Position numbers and translations under genes: made by a program | Part shown: positions 61,165 through 64,000 of the stretch, in pieces | Layout: the number at the start of each line of letters is the position of its first letter | How positions within the stretch are numbered: position 1 is the first letter of the stretch | NCBI RefSeq assembly: GCF_025147765.1 | Contig: NZ_CP102265.1 | Span: 1,489,001 to 1,553,000, forward strand | DNA: 64,000 bases | Source of the DNA: Blautia obeum ATCC 29174 | GTDB taxonomy: Bacteria; Bacillota; Clostridia; Lachnospirales; Lachnospiraceae | Reading direction: 5' to 3' | The notes under the pieces: model-generated | Database searches by the model: none | Told to the model about the DNA's origin: nothing | The model's input: only the letters and a program-made list of their open reading frames with translations

Positions 61165-63090
61165 ATGGCAAAAAAGGAAACTTATGATGCGGGGAGCATA
61201 TCTGTTCTGGAAGGACTGGAAGCAGTCCGCAAACGTCCTGGTATGTATATCGGAAGTGTCTCTCGAAAAGGACTGAATCATCTGATTTATGAGATTGTTG
61301 ATAACGCAGTGGATGAGCATCTGGCAGGATACTGCAGTCAGATCCATGTGGTGCTGGAAAAAGATGGTTCCTGTACCGTAACAGATAATGGCCGGGGAAT
61401 TCCGGTGGATATGCATGAGAAAGGGATGTCTGCGGAACGTCTGGTATTTACGACACTTCATGCAGGTGGTAAATTTGACAATTCTGCTTATAAAACAAGC
61501 GGTGGGCTCCATGGAGTCGGATCTTCCGTTGTGAATGCACTTTCTACTTATCTGGATATCAAGGTAAGCCGTGATGGATATGTACATCATGACCACTATG
61601 AACGTGGAATTCCTACGATCGAACTGGAGAACGGACTTCTTCCGAAACTTGGCAGGACAAAAGAGACCGGAACCTGCATCAATTTCCTGCCGGATCCGGA
61701 AATCTTTGAGAAAACACGTTTTTCTGCTACAGATGTTAAGAGCCGTCTTCATGAGACTGCTTATCTGAATCCGGAGCTGACGATCATTTTTGAAGATCTG
61801 CGTGGAACAGAGCCGGTCAAAGAAGAGTACCATGAGCCGGAGGGTATTGTGGGCTATATCCGTGACATGAATCACAGTACAGAGGCGCTTCATGAACCTG
61901 TTTATCTCAAAGGAGAAGCAGATGGGATTCAGGTGGAAGTTGCTTTTCAGTATACAAATGAATTCCGTGAGAATGTTCTTGGATTCTGTAATAATATCTA
62001 CAATGCAGAAGGTGGTACACACCTGACCGGATTTAAGACAACATTTACAACAGTTATGAACACGTATGCCAGAGAAATCGGTATTCTCAAAGATAAAGAT
62101 CCGAATTTTACCGGTGCGGATATCCGTAATGGAATGACGGCAGTCGTATCAATCAAGCATCCGGCACCTCGCTTTGAGGGTCAGACAAAGACAAAGCTGG
62201 ATAACCAGGATGCAGCCAAGGCAACAGGAAAAGTACTGGGAGAGCAGCTGGTCCTGTATTTTGACCGTAATCTTGAAACATTGAAAATGATTCTTTCCTG
62301 TGCGGAAAAGGCAGCGAAGATCCGTAAGACAGAGGAACGTGCCAAAACGAATCTTCTTACAAAACAGAAATATTCATTTGATTCCAATGGAAAACTTGCC
62401 AACTGCGAGAAAAAGGATCCGTCACAGTGTGAGATCTTTATCGTAGAGGGAGATTCCGCAGGCGGTTCTGCAAAAACAGCCCGTAACCGTAATTATCAGG
62501 CAATCCTTCCAATCAGGGGCAAGATTCTGAATGTTGAAAAAGCAACCATTGACAAAGTGCTTGCCAATGCGGAGATCAAGACTATGATCAATGCATTTGG
62601 ATGCGGATTTTCTGAAGGATATGGAAATGATTTCGATATAAGCAAACTTCGCTATGACAAGATCGTGATCATGGCGGATGCCGATGTTGACGGTGCGCAT
62701 ATTTCCACACTGCTTCTGACATTGTTCTATCGTTTTATGCCGGAACTGATCTATGAAGGCCATGTATATATTGCGATGCCGCCACTCTATAAGGCAATGC
62801 CGAAAAAGGGACCGGAAGAATATCTGTATGATGATAAAGCACTTGAAAAATATCGTAAGACACATAAACCGGGAAGCTTTACTTTGCAGAGATACAAAGG
62901 TCTTGGAGAGATGGATGCAGAACAGCTGTGGGAGACCACGCTGAATCCTGAGACTCGAAGAATGAAACGCGTGGAGATAGAAGATGCACGTCTTGCATCC
63001 AGTGTGACAGAAGTTCTGATGGGCAGTGAAGTTCCGCCGCGTAAGGCATTTATTTACGAGCATGCAGCCGATGCAGAACTTGATGTATAA
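61165..63090 (+). CDS. type IIA topoisomerase B subunit (GyrB/ParE)
   Basis: A 641-residue ATPase subunit. GHKL domain EIVDNAVDEHLAGYC, DNGRGIPVDMHE and GLHGVGSSVVNAL; TOPRIM domain EIFIVEGDSAGGSAKTARNR and IMADADVDGAHI; C-terminal RYKGLGEMDAEQLWETT. Length fits both short GyrB and ParE. ATG 61165 has AAAGGA eight bases upstream; in-frame ATGs at 61087 and 61144 lack sites. It is paired with an A subunit 13 bases downstream. As no dnaA/recF/dnaN context is present, this is probably the second (topoisomerase IV or paralogous) pair of a clostridial genome. Confidence 0.9.
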   Translation: MAKKETYDAGSISVLEGLEAVRKRPGMYIGSVSRKGLNHLIYEIVDNAVDEHLAGYCSQIHVVLEKDGSCTVTDNGRGIPVDMHEKGMSAERLVFTTLHAGGKFDNSAYKTSGGLHGVGSSVVNALSTYLDIKVSRDGYVHHDHYERGIPTIELENGLLPKLGRTKETGTCINFLPDPEIFEKTRFSATDVKSRLHETAYLNPELTIIFEDLRGTEPVKEEYHEPEGIVGYIRDMNHSTEALHEPVYLKGEADGIQVEVAFQYTNEFRENVLGFCNNIYNAEGGTHLTGFKTTFTTVMNTYAREIGILKDKDPNFTGADIRNGMTAVVSIKHPAPRFEGQTKTKLDNQDAAKATGKVLGEQLVLYFDRNLETLKMILSCAEKAAKIRKTEERAKTNLLTKQKYSFDSNGKLANCEKKDPSQCEIFIVEGDSAGGSAKTARNRNYQAILPIRGKILNVEKATIDKVLANAEIKTMINAFGCGFSEGYGNDFDISKLRYDKIVIMADADVDGAHISTLLLTLFYRFMPELIYEGHVYIAMPPLYKAMPKKGPEEYLYDDKALEKYRKTHKPGSFTLQRYKGLGEMDAEQLWETTLNPETRRMKRVEIEDARLASSVTEVLMGSEVPPRKAFIYEHAADAELDV

Positions 63091-63103
63091 GGTGGGATAA
63101 GAT

Positions 63104-64000
63104 ATGGAAACAAAACAGGAAAATGTAATTCGTACCGATTATTCGGAAATTATGCAGAAATCATACATCGATTATGCAATGAGTGTTATCATTTCCCGTG
63201 CTCTTCCGGATGTGCGTGACGGTCTGAAACCAGTACAGAGAAGAACGTTGTATGATATGTATGAACTGGGAATCCGCTATGACCGTCCGTATCGTAAATG
63301 TGCACGTATTGTCGGTGATACCATGGGTAAATATCATCCACATGGTGACAGTTCCATTTATGACGCACTTGTTGTTATGGCACAGGATTTCAAAAAAGGC
63401 AGAACACTTGTAGACGGACATGGTAACTTCGGTTCAATCGAGGGTGATGGCGCAGCTGCCATGCGTTATACAGAGGCACGACTGGAAAAACTGACACAGG
63501 ATGTATTTTTGAGTGATCTTGATAAGAATGTAGTGGACTTTGTTCCGAACTTCGATGAGACGGAAAAAGAACCATCGGTACTTCCGGTGCGCATCCCGAA
63601 CATTCTGGTAAATGGTGCAGATGGTATTGCGGTCGGCATGGCAACCAGTATTCCACCACACAATCTAGGGGAAGTCATCGATGCTGTCAAAGCATATATG
63701 AAAGATAACACGATCAGTGTCAAAGGACTGATGCGATATATCAAAGGGCCGGATTTTCCGACCGGAGGTATTGTGGTCAATAAAGATGATCTCCATAAGA
63801 TCTATGAGACAGGGAGCGGCAAAATCCGCCTGCGTGGAAAAGTAGAAGTAGAGAAACTCAAAGGCGGAAGAAAACAGCTTGTCATTACGGAGATTCCATA
63901 TACCATGCTGGGAGCAAACATTGGCAAGTTCCTGAATGACGTGGCATCTCTTATAGAAACAAAGAAGACAACAGATATCGTAGATATCTCCAATCAGTCT
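63104..64000 (+). CDS. type IIA topoisomerase A subunit (GyrA/ParC), 5' part
   Basis: Starts at ATG 63104 (GGTGGGATAAGAT upstream) and stays open to the window end: 299 codons. Winged-helix and tower start are clear: YIDYAMSVIISRALPDVRDG, HPHGDSSIYDAL, VDGHGNFGSIEGDGAAAMRY with the DNA-cleaving Tyr at residue 122. Numbering coincides with E. coli GyrA, and the quinolone-region residues are Ser83 and Asp87. GKYHPHG precedes. With the upstream B subunit it forms one tetramer. Whether it is gyrase or topoisomerase IV depends on the missing C-terminus (GyrA box). Confidence 0.92.
   Translation, partial: METKQENVIRTDYSEIMQKSYIDYAMSVIISRALPDVRDGLKPVQRRTLYDMYELGIRYDRPYRKCARIVGDTMGKYHPHGDSSIYDALVVMAQDFKKGRTLVDGHGNFGSIEGDGAAAMRYTEARLEKLTQDVFLSDLDKNVVDFVPNFDETEKEPSVLPVRIPNILVNGADGIAVGMATSIPPHNLGEVIDAVKAYMKDNTISVKGLMRYIKGPDFPTGGIVVNKDDLHKIYETGSGKIRLRGKVEVEKLKGGRKQLVITEIPYTMLGANIGKFLNDVASLIETKKTTDIVDISNQS

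Overview
The window reads as chromosome of a low-to-moderate GC, anaerobic, spore-forming Firmicute, most likely a member of the Lachnospiraceae (Blautia/Dorea/Ruminococcus-like). This is inferred from the gene order dgt-dnaG-rpoD-trmK-nif3, the low-GC-type RNase P RNA, a pyrB-pyrI pair, a sporulation-type pdaA, strong AAGGAGG-like ribosome binding sites, and frequent GTG/TTG starts. No species is claimed.

Left third (1-28.3 kb): cell-surface polysaccharide region. It holds a partial YfhO-type membrane protein, an inverted broken YfhO paralogue, an acyltransferase, a two-domain glycosyltransferase, and then a markedly AT-rich block (about 7.9-20.6 kb). That block carries DUF2142 and DUF2304 proteins, several GT2 and GT4 glycosyltransferases and a flippase. 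Its right end (17.3-20.6 kb) is a graveyard: an acyltransferase-like remnant, a membrane companion gene with a premature TGA, a lipoteichoic-acid-synthase-like gene missing its catalytic middle, a frameshifted half of an EamA pair, and a GT-C-like gene with two TGA codons and a frameshift. After a GtrB-like GT2 comes a self-contained cassette of an AAA15-type ATPase and a TOPRIM-like protein (21.7-24.0 kb) that looks like an anti-phage module. The surface region ends with a GT2, UDP-galactopyranose mutase, a secreted SGNH hydrolase and a glycerol-3-phosphate cytidylyltransferase, pointing to a galactofuranose- and possibly glycerol-phosphate-containing glycan.

Middle (28.3-42 kb): pdaA; an unusual intergenic region with imperfect ~50-bp repeats behind a consensus leftward promoter; eno, secG, rnr, smpB; a lipoprotein gene; the pyrH-frr-uppS-cdsA-dxr-rseP operon (translation recycling plus envelope lipid and isoprenoid synthesis); and a SpoIID-like/peptidoglycan-binding protein.

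Right third (42-64 kb): two identical tRNA-Leu modules, the dgt-dnaG-rpoD-trmK-nif3-nucleoside kinase operon, rnpB, pyrB-pyrI, folC-pheA, a DUF815 ATPase with the polyphosphate pair ppx/ppk1, a PTS-EIIC-like membrane protein, tRNA-Glu, and the start of a type IIA topoisomerase pair (B subunit complete, A subunit cut by the window end). No CRISPR array, insertion sequence, prophage or tmRNA gene was seen. Coordinates were read by eye; starts were chosen from Shine-Dalgarno position and family N-termini.
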